A stretch of 64,000 bases of DNA from Eimeria necatrix (lineage: Eukaryota > Apicomplexa > Conoidasida > Eucoccidiorida > Eimeriidae), in the NCBI RefSeq assembly GCF_000499385.1, contig NW_013651790.1, positions 28,604-92,603 of the forward strand, in the 5' to 3' direction. This document shows positions 19,107-32,200 of this stretch, one piece after another (within the stretch, counting starts at the first letter, position 1; every line of letters begins with the position of its first letter). Below the pieces are notes generated by a model, which was not told the DNA's origin, searched no databases, and saw only the letters and a program-made list of their open reading frames with translations. A program made the position numbers and the translations under genes.

Positions 19107-19939
19107 ATGAAGGGCCTGGCGGGGAAGAAAGAAGGGGGCTCGAAGAAGCAGGCCTTGGCCACAGGGCCAGAGGGGCTCCGGGCCCCGGCAAGCCTGCTGG
19201 AGCTGCAGCTGCAGGCTCTGGAGCAGGGCGTGCGCGTGGCTGTCCCGGCTGCGGGCGTAGGCCTGTCCTCGTCTGTGCTTCGAGACTTCGTGGCATTTTT
19301 GGAGAACTTTCTCTTGAATGACTATCAGCCTGTTCAGATCCACCTCACTGAGCCTTCTAAGAAGGAAGGAAACTTCGCCGTCTCGCAAACAGCGCAAGCC
19401 TTATTCAGCAGAGTTCCTGGCAATGCAAAAGCAACGCCACCCATATGGACCGCCCCCAAGCCTTCACAGGTGCAGCTCGTTGGCAGCTGCGGCGCAGAGT
19501 TGGGGCCTCCTGCTTTTGCCCGCAACTTAGACTTGGCTTTTGAACTGCCTGCAGACGCCTTAGACAAGCGGGACTACCTGAATTACCGGTGCGTGGGGTG
19601 TCTGGACACCTGGGCTCCCGCTGCTTTCTGCTCCAAACTTGAATGATCAAATGCATGCATTTAGGGGATCCTTTGCGCCATTGCAAGGAACTTTTGGCTC
19701 TTTGCGTTCTGCTGCATTCTCAGTTACCTTGCGAAACGCGCCGGGCTGGTGGACGCTGTGCATAGCCAGCTGCAGGCAGCGCTGGCTTCCCCAGAGCTCC
19801 CGAAGAAGTGGAAATGGGCCAGTGTGTGCAAAGGCCGCCTGAAGGTGGAAGCTTCGGTGCTGCCTTGGCGCTTTGACAACACGAAGACCTTCATAAGCCT
19901 CAGGTTCCTTCCCGTGGCAGCAGAGGCGGCCAAGCTCCC

Positions 19940-19979
<40 letters not shown>

Positions 19980-22900
19980 GATGACGAAGAAACGAAAGAC
20001 CGGGACCGCGCCATCCGGCAGCTGCAGAAATGGGAGGTGCGGCTCTTCCCAGCCTACTGCAGCGGCCTCTTCAGAGAGAAGTTTCTAAGGCCCGACGCCA
20101 ACGCCGTCCGCCGCAGAACCACAGCCACTCGGGGAGTCCCAAATTCAAGTACTGCTGAGGCGCATCTCACAGAGGCTCAGGTCAAGGCGCTGCCCCCCAC
20201 GCCTTACTACAATGGCCTCGTGCTTGAGGACTCCCGGTGAGGCTAAGTCTGCCTCTGTCTCAAGCATTTACTGGGAAAGCTGAGGCTGATGGGGCCCCCA
20301 CGAGGCTTCCGGCTCTTTGGTTTTGGCTGTCACTGTTGCTTAGGTTCTTTCGGCACGCGAAGATTCTTCGAAAATGCGCCAAAGACTTTCCTGCCTTCGC
20401 TAGCTCCGCCCTGCTCCTCAAAGCCTGGGCCAAACGCCGCGCGCTGCTGGCTAGTGGAGCCTCCAGCCTCCCCTCAGGCAGGCAGCAGCTCTTAGTTTGA
20501 TTATTTGCTTCGAATTCAATATTTGCTTCGCAGCAGCGCAGGAACTTGCTGCGAGCTGCGTTTGCGGCGCAGCTGCAGCTGCAGTGTCTTGTAGAAGTGG
20601 TAGATTGTCTTAGGAGTGCTGTTGGCTTGCTGCGCTGCTGCAGGTGCCTGCTGCGGCTTCACGCTTTCTCTGATTCTTGCGCACGTGTGTATGGCCTCTG
20701 CGGATGTGGCTCGAGTGGCTACTCCGCTGCAGCTGTTCAAGTTGGCCCTGTCCTTCATAGGACGCGCAGACTTCCAAGGTCACTTCTACTGCATTGGAGA
20801 GGAGGCGGGGCAGCCTAAGACGGCTCTGCCGGAGGCGGCTGCAGCAGTGCTGGCTGCGGCGGTAGCTGCGCGCAACGACGCTGCAGACGCAGCTAACCTG
20901 GCCTCAGCTGCTGCTGCAGCGGGCCAGCAGCAACTTGTGCAGACTCCCCAATGGGGCCGCAGCGAGCTCTGTGTTGGCCTCGTCGAAGACGCGTTCCTCT
21001 TCGACTCCGAAGAGAAGACATTCAACATTTTATGGCGCGCTCAGTTGCACATTCAGGTGCGTAGCCGCGCCAAATTCGTGTTAAGTGGTTAAGTGGCTAG
21101 AGGCTACCGCTCGAAGATAAGTCCAGTGGAGTTTTCACATGGGGGAAATGACAGAAGGAGGACCCTGAGCTCTAGGCTAAGAAACTTGATGGGAATACTC
21201 GCCCTGCGTAATTCACTCCTCAACTTAGCAGTTTGCGTATAGCTTATCTGAACACGAGGGCAGGAGTACTTCGTCACGCTGTTTTCGCAGGAGCTCCAGC
21301 AGGAGGCGCAGATAAGCCTGACCACGTTGGAAACTCTTGACGACCCTTTTTTGCCATTATTTGGTGAACAGCAGGAGCAGTTACTGCTGAAATCGGACTT
21401 GTGGGTACAAATTCCTTCTTTGCCTCCTCGAGGGAATGCATACGATGTAGAGGCCTCGTTCCCTGTTGCCAACTACGAGCCCCCTCAGCCAGACCTGCGT
21501 CACATAGGTCAAGGTCCACCCCACGAAGATGCCTGTGTTGATGCCCCTATACATATAGATCCCCCTAAATGGGAAGCGTGTCCAGCCTTCTTAGGCGCTG
21601 GCACTGTGGCGCGCCTGCTGGTAAGAGGGCTGGGCAACCGCCTGCAGACATTTCGCATCCGATTTTCGCTCGCTGGACCACCGACAGGTGCTTCGCGTGA
21701 AGGTGAGGCAGTGCCTTGGGCTGCAGTGAGGAAGTCACGTGAATTTTCCGCACACGCCTCATGAGGCGCGGGCCAAAGCCTAAGATGTGGCTCCATTGCT
21801 GCTCTTGCAGGTCGTGCTAAGTTACACAGCGGCTGTCTCGTTGTGCGCATGCAGGGAGCGCAGCAGACGCGTGCCCTGTGGGTTTATTGGTCTCAATTAC
21901 GCTCAACGGGAAAGCATACTCCCGGTTGTTAGACCGAGGGCCTCCCTTGGTGGATTCGACAGAATCGGCTTCGCGAACGCCAAATGCCATCGCTGCAGAC
22001 AGCTTCAGGTATGGCACCAAGGTGTCGCATGCACCACCCAAGCGTTGACAGTCTGGGAGGTAGAGAGATGCGCGCTGAACCAGAAAGCTTTGGCTGCTTT
22101 TTGCTGGTATGCACCTCGCGGGTCATCGAGTACTGCGTACTTGCAACTAGCCACTATGCAGCATCTCTGTTCTTCGGAGTAATATTTCACATTTTCAGGA
22201 AATTCTGGGGCCCACGGTGCGATGTGCGTCGGTTCCAAGATGGACGCATGCTTCACTGCGTGCTATGGGAAAAATTTGCTGCTTTAGAGGGACCGGCCGG
22301 GCTTGAAAGGGGCGCAGAGGGGGCTGTGGGAGCGCAATCGCCTCCAGAACAGATTACACGAGCGGTGCTGGAGCGCCACGCTGCTGGCATCTGTGAGTAT
22401 TCGGCAACTTTGACGAAGACAGAGCTGTCCGCAACTCCCAGGAGACAAAAACATCGGCGGGCATTCAACATACTTTGCAGCCCACTGGGTTCTAATGGGC
22501 CTTTGTCTGAGAGGCAGAAGGCGCTTATACGAGTGGGCTATTCAGCAATGTAGCTTCTGGGCTGTGATCCCCTGAGTATGTTTCTTGTGAAAGGTGGTGT
22601 TAATAATGCATTTTTTGGATGACGAGCGCACGAAAGTGGTGGTATGTGACATCATTTCCAAAGCTTATGGATATGTGGTATTGCACAGGCATTCGCGGAA
22701 CTGAAGAATGTGCTATGCGCCCTGAGTTCCACTCCACTGAGCATCAAGCAAGTTTGGCACTCGGATGCTGCTCTGCGGCACACTGAAGTCTCCACTTCAA
22801 ACATATGGGAAACAGAATCAGCTGATGGTACGTACGTGCTGTTTGCGCCCTCTGCCCAGAGCCAGAGTGTGCTGAAAACCCGTGTGCAGTCGAACCTTAT

Positions 22901-25535
22901 ATCTACAGCAATGTTCAAGCAGAAGCCGCAACAGCGTACGTTGCAAGCTGACTGGAGCATACCCGCTTATTGCGATTTTTCATGATCTCTTGCGCACTGC
23001 TCAGCTGCCACTGTGCACTCCGTGGTGGTCCAGTTTGAAGACTCGGGCAAGTGGCCTGTGGAGCGCGAAGCTGTGTGCAAGCTGAAGGCCGCCTTCCTAG
23101 TAGCGATGAAGTACGACTGCCTTCTTGGGGAATCACTGCTTGCTTGCGACCTAAGCATGGTTAACATGCTCTTCTGGACTCAAATTACGTAGAGCAGAAC
23201 TAAGCTTTCTATTTCACCTATTCGCTTAAAGGCAAAGTGTCTGAGCTCGTAACTTCATTGCAATATGCACAGAAGGGGTGCATGTCTGTTTCCATGGATG
23301 GTGTTTTTCGCAGTGAGGAGTTGCTACGCGATTATTCTGTTTCAAGCAATGTAATGGAATCCTATTTAGATGTTCATTTTCAATCGTTCATCTTCCGTGT
23401 TCAAATATTTCACCCGAACGAAGTCATGGAAGAGGCAAATATCTTCACAGACTTTTCCCTCAAGCCCATTATATCTCATCTGGGCAAAGCGGTGGTTGGC
23501 TCTGGGAGCAACGGTAAAGAGACTTTAACGTTCGTTGGTGCGTTGCCCGACGACCAGACAACGGCTAAGCAGGTCTGCGATATGCTACTTCAAGAAGACG
23601 TGGCACTGTTGTCTGCGATCAACCCATACCACAAAGATCAAGTGTTGCACCTCCGCAGTCTTTGGTGGGCGCCGCAAGCGTCGGCACTGCTGCATAGCCT
23701 GGCCCTGAAGCACACGGCATTTGCAGGTAGGAAATGCAGTGAAGCAGGAGTGGGTTACTTGCAACCCGCAAGCACGCAAGGCCCCATAAATATCTAACTC
23801 AACCTCCATCCCGTGGCGGGTTTTTCAGTCGGCATACTGCAGGAGCCGCACCTAATTAAAAGATGAGCCCTGTATAGGCTGCTTGCAAATGTTTATTGGA
23901 TTCTTGTGCCACTTATGATTTTGTCGAACAGGTGCCGTGCGACTGGCAGTTCTTTGGCTCAGCAAGCAACTGGTGGTTGGCGCGGTGCACTTTGTCGAGC
24001 ATGTTATGGCTTTCCTCTTTGTCGATTATCTGCGTGCGGGTTATGGCGATGAGCCTCAGACTCCCCACGTGGCGTTTCTTCGGTAAGTCCCACCAAGTGG
24101 AACTTTGTATCCTTGTCCTTTTACTGCACTTCCACTTCCAGGCGGGACGCCACCATATGCTGGTGGCGGCTTCACGGTATTCGGGATCAACTTGTGGGCC
24201 TGAGCCCTTGTGTAGGGAAATTCGCGTTATCGTCTCAGGTTTCTTCAGTTTGTAAGCTCGTTTGATTGGGAGCATAATGCACTGCTTGTTTCGTTTGATC
24301 CCGCTGCTCCACTTACTGAAGAACAGCGACAAAAGATGCAGATATCCTTTGAGCAGTAAGTATGAACAGCTGCGGCGCAAAGATGTATCCTACTTAGCTG
24401 GTGTAGATGCCTATGACGGTGGGCAGAAACGCAGATGTCTGCATGTTGGCAGAGTCTTTAAACACATGCCATGGACTTCAATTTGGCTCCACTGCCAAGC
24501 TTAGTGGTACTGCCGGCCTACGCTGTACCGGCGTGCGCGATGCATTCCATGTCTCCACCTGCAGCTTCCGTCATACCCCGTCTGTGCACTCGGTGATCGA
24601 TCCACATGGGTTCATTCTTCCGCGGCCAAACCCCCCATCGTTTCGTCGTCTCATTGGATGTGCCCGGTAAGAGCACGGCAGACGCACGTATAAAGCACAA
24701 CTAGGCCCTCATTTGCCTTTGTCAGCAGCTGCAGTTTCTTGAGGTTGCGTGCATGCCTTAATAGCATTTGTTTGGGTTGTTTGATTGGCGCAGAGACTGC
24801 TTTAAAAAGATTCGTGTCAGCTGCATAACTTCCGCGCAGCTGGCAGCCGCATGGGCGGGACTATTTACAACTGACTGGCGCCAGTTTGACATTATTTTAA
24901 GACTGAAGGATCCTCTGGCCACTTCGGAGGCGCGGCCAGATGTGACAGCGCCGCAGAAGAAGAGGCGCTTCGCAAACTTAGCCTTCAACAAAGATCCGGA
25001 GGACCACCGTAGAGAGCCCATTACTGGTGGCCTTTTGCAGGGAGGATCCGAAGATTTATCTGTCCACTTTCCTCGAGAGAAATTCAATCTTTCACCCACA
25101 GCCCCTGAAACAGCAGCTGTATTGGATGACCTGCTGTTGCGAGCTGTGGGCTCGAAGGTTTGTATACGGAGGTATATATTACTGCGGTTCCTGCGACGTC
25201 TCTTCCAGGCATTTCCAAATGCTTTTGTATTGGGTCTAGACTTTGTGCAGGCTCAGCAACTAGGGGGAGGCCTGCCGGATGCCATAGCATTAAAAGTGCC
25301 CCCAGTAACGCTGCTCTGCAGATCTGTACAACCCTTAGAGGTGCTACCTCGCTTACTTGTTTGCCCGTCGTGGGAGGCACAGAAGGTGCCTAGAAGTCCT
25401 AACAACCCCAAGAAAGAAGACGGCGACATACTTCACAATGAGCGGGCTTTTATGGCCGTCCTAAGTCCAGCGATGCTACTTGGGGGCATCAATGCAATCG
25501 CGGGAGGCTTGGTGAAGTCAGTGTTGCTCACCTAA
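19107..25535 (+). CDS. NOL6: NOL6/UTP22 (Nrap) ribosome biogenesis factor
   Basis: UTP22/NOL6 belongs to the UTP-C module of the small-subunit processome in the nucleolus; it has tandem inactive nucleotidyltransferase-like folds. First exons by phase: 19107-19588, 19724-20236, from 20344; about a dozen more follow, the last about 24794-25535. Signatures in order: ELPADALDKRDYLNYR joined to YLAKRAGLVDAV; TPYYNGLVLEDSR; HAKILRKCAKDFPAF with LLLKAWAKRR; VGLVEDAFLF; ETLDDPFLPLFG; LNGKAYSRLLDRGPPLVD; RKFWGPRCDVRRFQDG with PEQITRAVLERHA; VVVQFEDSGKWP; ESYLDVHFQSFIFRVQI; LRSLWWAPQASALLHSLALKH; LAVLWLSKQLVVGAVHFVEH; FVSSFDWEHNALLV; and FRRLIGCARDCFKKI. A (CTG)n run at about 19940-19976 gives a poly-Ala insert. 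The match covers the whole family length, so identity is secure; some internal exon borders are approximate. Confidence 0.95.
19939..19977 (+). repeat. (CTG)n run encoding poly-Ala inside NOL6
   Basis: About twelve GCT codons in a row lie between the LPVAAEAAKLP and GDDEETKDRD blocks. It is one of the few trinucleotide tracts in the repeat-poor part of the window, and it is in frame. Confidence 0.9.
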
Positions 25536-26223
25536 GCCTTTCCTGGAACTAGAAGTGAACGTCTGCTAATCAAATGCATCGTTTTTTGTTAGCACAATAT
25601 TTAAGGTTGAAACGCGTGCTTTTCTCTAGTGCATTTGCATGCGTTGCCCTTTTCTGAGGAAATTTTGTCAGAGATGACGAATGTGGAAGGAACAGACAGG
25701 CACTTCTCCATAGTCGTAGCGCAGGATAATATCTTCAAGCTATTGGTTTTCTTCAGATTCGTGGAGTTCATAGGATATGTCAGCGTGAATACGCCTTGTA
25801 GGTTGAAATGGCATACTTGCGGAAACATAATCTGAGAGAGTACGCTATGCACGGAGTGAGTTAGTGGCCTACGACACGGCATGGTGTAGTGCGAAGACAA
25901 TTTGATTGCTCAGCTTCGCTTTCTTGAATGGTGCAGTTATCACCGCTGAACAGTACACTGCTGCTTGCAGAGCCTTCCCACAAGCCAATTTGAACCTGCT
26001 TTAGTAATCATCTTTTAGTGCGACAAAGCCTCTGCAACTGCAGATGCCGGTTCGCTCCGATGTAGTAGAGGCATCTTATGTAAACTATAACGCATGTCGC
26101 AGCCAACAGCACTGACTATCAATAACTTCCCTTCGGAAAGCCCCATATACCACCCCATCAGCTGCATCACTATACCTTGAAATCCACGTCCACTTGGATG
26201 CGCGTTTAGAATCACGAGTTCCG
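25536..26223. other. Convergent intergenic region
   Basis: The NOL6 (+) and armadillo-protein (-) stops face each other here. No domain-bearing frame is visible. The two 3' ends are expected to carry their polyadenylation signals in this stretch. Confidence 0.6.
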
Positions 26224-29200
26224 CTACATGTGGAGGGGCATCGGGCCCCTTGCGCTTACAGGGGCATTCGCCGCTGCTGTCATTTGCCTGGCCAAAGAGG
26301 CACCGTCTCGTGGACGCGATTGTTTAGCCGGGACGTCCAGACGCGGCGACAACGCTTCAACTTTGCCCAAGGTGTCAAGACCGGTGTCCCAGAGTGGGTC
26401 AATGCTCTGGCGTGCCACACCTTCCCCTTTCAGGATGCGGAGCAAAAAATCTGTCACCAGCTGCTTCGAGTCGCCTGTGGCGGAATACTTTGTTGCAGCA
26501 TGTTCAATCAGCAGGACGCCACGATTCATTGTCATTTGCTGAAGACCAGGTTGTGAAGACAGCAGCCAAAGGCAGCGGCATCCCTGTGCCACGACCTCCA
26601 TGTTACCGGAATGCGCGGACACCACCTGCAGGCGATTTCAATGCACTCAAATTAATATGCAGTTATAAAAGCACATTGCGAACACCGCATATCACTTCAA
26701 CTTGCCTCAAGGGTCTGCATAGCAGTCATACAGAGAACCTACCTTACATATTACATTCACACCGCGCTCCAGAACAGCGGACGCGCATACTTCGTTTGCG
26801 GCACAGTTTGCAGTACACCTTAGGGCGTCTTCTGCGAGGCAAGACTCAGCGCAGTGCTTGAACATGACGAATAGGAATGTTGTCATTGCTCTTGCCTTCA
26901 TGAGCTCGGTGTAGATCTTGGATTCGTCCGGCTCATTGTACACTAGACGAGATATGGCACGGCAGCCATATGCACACACCTATAGGCAAAAAACACGCTC
27001 AATCGTTGTGCCCAAGAGCAGATACTACGTTATCTGCATCGAAATCGCCGCAGGCGTCAGTAAGTCGCGTTGCGGTTTATGAAGAAGTGACTGACCAGTG
27101 CATCGTTAGCGCAAGCTGTCATGCTTTTGATAATTGCTTCAATCACCCCTAGTTCCACGGCCCTTCTTCTTGCGTCAGCCTGAATCAGCATTCGGAAGCC
27201 ACGCAAAGATGCAGCGGCATAAACATATTGCATTATCCTGCGCGTCTAAGGTTTCGGGGAAACAGCAGTCAAGTGGCAGCTGCTCCACAAAGTTCTGCAG
27301 CCATATGTGAGTATGTATTGTGATATACACTCCTGTGCTGTCTGCTTCACTTCGAGGGAGCTAGTAAGGCTCCGCATGACTCACCAGGGAGTTTACGTGA
27401 TAGCTAAACGTTGCAATGAACTCATTCACGTTCGCGCAGAGCATAAATGCATCCTTGCTATCCCTCAGGGCACTGATGATGATGCTCAGTGTCAGCCGGC
27501 CGAATACCTTCGCAGAAAGCACGCATGGGAGATAACACGCCCAATTTGCACAACTACACTAGCTAGCTTTCTTCCGCTCCAGCGTTCACACTGACTGCTC
27601 CTCTTGTGGTTGTGCAGCAGTTCATATTTGCATTGACCCTAAACGCCGTACTTCGCTTTGGGGAGAATAGAAAGGTTCGAGGACTGTCAGTGCTGAACAG
27701 CATGCGCTGATGACCTCAGGCACGCAGCGGTGGCGCTGTATAGCTGCTTGGACTTCTTCGACCATTTCTTGCGTAAGTGACGCCCTGTATCAAGCCACAT
27801 TTGTGAGCTCACTTCCGTGCAAAATCCTCAGAGGCCCACCACACAGCACTTCACCTCTCGTAGCCCCTCGCACGCTGTAGTGTATGCACATACTTGCATT
27901 GCTTCACTTTTCCAACAATGGCAACTGTATTGGCAAAACCACTTGCGACACTTTGGCTCTCTGGGTGAGTAGACGATGCCGACAACAGAAGAGGAAATGC
28001 CTGCAATGCACAGCATGCAGCCAGAGTGTCAAAAACGTCAGTGTAAGGCACACGCTCTTCGAGCTTTCAAGATGAAAAGCGGTCAAGGTCACGCTTACAT
28101 TTTGAGCCACATGTTTGCAGTGACGCAGGGAAGCACGCGCAAGTGAGGCAATCGCCTGGCATGCCGCACCTTGAAGCTTCCGATTGTTTGCGTGTAGCTG
28201 CATGACTTCCAGAACCTGAGTTGGCGAAGACACAGCACCAAACCAAAGGATCAGCACTCATTTGAGTCGCGCCAGACAGCAATTCCAGTCATTATTTCTC
28301 TCTTGTTGAGACGCTCCAGGGTTAGCTGGTTTTATGAGCCTAAAGGCTATCCTCTCACCTTATCCACGTCGCTGGCATCGTCAGGCATCCATTTTGGTGT
28401 GGCTGACTCGACTACTTGAAGCTCCTCGCCATAACTTGGCGGCCTTCTTAGGTGCTCATAGCCTATATTACACACGAAAGAACAGTCTCCCACATAAAGC
28501 GGGTGAAAAACCAACGATAAAATCAAGACAATGGCGAATTCAGAAGCACTTTCTCACCCTCTTCCAAGCGCTGGCCAGATCTCGCTTGTTTTTTGCGTTC
28601 ATGAGCTGCCAAGCCTTCAAGCTGAGCCCTGTGCCCGGCTGCATCGATTGCTAAGCACGCCCTGAAGACCCATGAAGAACAGTGAGCTTAATCGAGCAGT
28701 GACAAAGTTGTCCAAAGGCTTATATATTTCGCATCATGATGACTGGAAGAAAAACCTTTACTGCGCATTTAAGTCAGTAATTGAAAGACAGCACTTCCGT
28801 GAATACACGTAGCAGGCAGAACGGGAAGCCGTCTGGAAACAAACGCGACTCTATTTACCTTGTTAAGACGGTTGGCTCATGCTTCCATTTTCCAAGAGCC
28901 TTCAGGAAGGCGCAGTACTGAGCGCTCTTCCTGTGAGGTGAGCGGGCGACGATTAGGATGTGAATGCAGAAAGCGACGATCTCAGACTCGGATGATTCAT
29001 CGACTTGCTGCAGAAGTAAGTCCACCAAATCTGTGTTGATGACAACCTGCAAGCACCCACTGCCGTACTTGGAATGAAAATGATTGACAGAAATGTAGGC
29101 TGTATGCCGAGAGAATCCTACAGTGGCAACTATCAGCTGAGAACAACAGTGGCACCACAGATACTACTTTGTTACCTTCGGACGAATAACTGCTGCCATG

Positions 29201-32200
29201 ACCGCAACAATATCTGACCGCAACTCCCTGTCATCTATCGCCATAAGCGTGGTCAATGTTTCAAAGATCGGGGGTGCAAGATGCTCCTGGAACTTGGATG
29301 CTGGACACAGCGCATGCGTAGCCGGTGGCTATCTCATTCTCAGCGCAGACGATTGAGAGCCAGCTGGCTGCAGCTCAAGCAGCGGAACTGTGATAAAATT
29401 CCCTCAAGCTGTTGTTGAGTAATCTAAATGCTAAAGTGCCCTACTTACACTCAAAAATATTGAGAAGTCCGATAATTCCTGCTCGTTGAATGTCAATCTG
29501 GTACGGATAATAGGGCAACGACTGTATGAGAGCATTCGCGTATTCCTGTGGGCAAACGAATACTAAAGCACAGTGCACCCTGAAATTTCAGAATTGCTTG
29601 TCACCATGATTTGTGACTCTGCCATCGCTGCAGACGGGAGTACCTGAGAAACTGGATCGTTCCGAACAAACTCCTGGCAGCAGCCAACTGCGAAGTCGTA
29701 CACCAATTGTACGTGCTCACTGCTGCCGAGCTGCGCAGTATGATACACAAGACAAGTCCACCGTAGGGCGCATCAAGAAGTTGCAAGTACAGAGACTGAA
29801 ATAGTGTAATGCCCATTGAAGCGCAACTGACGGAAATTTCAAAAGAAGCCAAGAGTCAAGAAACGGCTGCAGGCTGTAGCTGTTTTGCTTCTAAGCTGCC
29901 AAGCTGCAGTTTCAGGTGTGGTTGCACCTCCCCAGAAGAAAAAACTTTTTTTAGCTGCCCATACAAGAACTTCAGTTTGGCCGGGGTAGCTTCGACTGGA
30001 GGGGACAAGAAAACAAATTCTTCGCATCTGTATGGTGGAAGTCTCTCTGCTAGAGCTGCGACGCTCAAAAGCATCACAATCAATGCGCATTTTTCGACAC
30101 ATAATTTCCTAATGCTTGTGAAAATAAATAGCTGGAAAAATGCACAAGCACCTCCACTAGCTGAATGCGGCGTAACAGTGGTCTACTGATCCAGTGCTGC
30201 CTACATCGCTGTTATTTGAACGACCACGGAACCGAACTTATCGGTCCAAGCCAGCCACGACTCCGTACTCACCATTGTTCAAAATTTCTCCTTTACGCCT
30301 ACCCTGCTGCGGAATAGCAGTAAGAAGGCGTTTTGGGGCGGCAATCTCAAATGAGTCGTGAATAGTCTTGCCGAGTTGCAGGTTTTTGCTTTGTGCTCGA
30401 CTAGGAGCGTTAACCTGATGCTCTGTTGGTGAGTAGGACGCTCGAGACATTGAAACTGTGCGTGATCGGCTAAGTGCAGAGCCAGTACGCCGCGGCACAC
30501 CTCCTGCAGCTGCTTCGACCGTCAGCGTAGGAGATCGGCTTGGAGCTTTGCGTGCTGTAGCTGCAGCTGCCGCAGCTGCTGCGGCCGCTGCAGCTGCTTG
30601 CCGTTCTGCTTCTTCCAGGGCGCGGGCTGCTTCTTCCTCGTGCCGTCTAGCTAGTTCGCTCATAGCATCCCTCTCGGCTATGAGTTCCTGCTGCCGCCTA
30701 CGCATTTCCTCCAAATTCTTCCTAGCTTCCTCAGCCTGTGCACGCGCCTCTTCAGCTTCCTGGATAGCAAGGTTTTTTGAATGGAGTTTACTTAGGCAAA
30801 GCTTGGCCCACTCATCGTCCACTTGCCTTTTTTCTCTCTGTTGTTCCATCAGTTGCTCGTCTCTCTCGAGTAGTCTCCCCAAGCCTTCAGCATCTTTTCC
30901 GTTCGCTTCCTCAGCAAAATCCCCAAAGCTACGCACTTTGCCATCATCTTGTTGCATTTTCAGGTACAATTCACGTCTCCCTTGCTGGCTTATAGGGAGT
31001 GCATTTGCATATTCCAGCTCAGGATACATACCAGGAAATCTGTACGCAACACGCCGAATGCAACAGGCCGTGCAAAACGTTATGTTTGTGTCTACCGAAA
31101 GTCCAATACACCAGGAACTTCCCTCCAGCTCTATAACGCTGAATAAGTGAAGAGGCCCTGAAAGGTGTAGCGACTTCACAAACACTGTGCGCCAGGTACT
31201 CTTTACTAACATCCGTTGGACAACACACACGGGCACATCCGGCTGCTACTGAGAAGCAGTGTTTCGTCAGAGAGCTTCTTAAGAGCGTAGAAGAAAATAG
31301 GCCTCACTTGGATTTGTATACAGCCGGGCCATCTCCACGCCGTACGGGAACGCCTCCCTCGACGTCTTGTCTGTAGCCCAAGTTACGCAACATGCGCGAA
31401 ACAGCAAGTTGAGCAGCCGCAGCGGAAAGTCTTTGCTACACACAGACACAAAAAGCGAAAAGCTCAAGAGTTCGGGGGCTAAGCTTCCTATCGAACACTA
31501 TGATTCCAAGCAAAACACCCAAAAGCAGACTCTTGACTCGATGCCGTGACTCCGCCATTTCCTTGATTATGAGCTACATAGTGGAGAACGACATGAGTTC
31601 AAAGTACCTCTCTGAAGTCTACGTTACGCTCTGCCATTTCCTCCAGAGGGTCAGAGAGACACTCGGCCACAGCTCGCGTTGTTAAAGATTGTGTTGGCAG
31701 GAGCTTTGTCGCTTGAATAGTGGAAATTTCTCTCATACGTTCCGCATGTAATTTAACTATTTCCGGGTCTGCACTGACAAGGTGATTGACACACAGCAGA
31801 AATTCGACACGTGCATGAGGCACCAGATGCAAGCGTAGGAAGGTTAGCGCTTCTGCACACGTTCCAGACAAAAGGGTACACGATGGCCCTGCCGCAGACA
31901 GCCTGAGCTACTGCAGATCTATCTAGTAAAATGAGCTCGTACTTCTCCGCATATGCCGCATGGTAAAAAGCATCCCGGCTCCTCTGTTCAATGCGCGCGG
32001 CTTCCGCTTGTGCAAGCGCAATCTCGCCGCGAGCCTGAGTCGTATGCAAGCGCAGCAAAGCGCTTATGTCCCCTCACCGTGATGCTGGGATTGGTGAGAA
32101 TTCGGTGGCTGCTACCCGTTTGCAAAAATCTGAACCTGCCTCATCTATACAACGTAGCTGCTCTTCAATAAGGCGCTGTTGTTCTGAAGTGAGCTCCGTC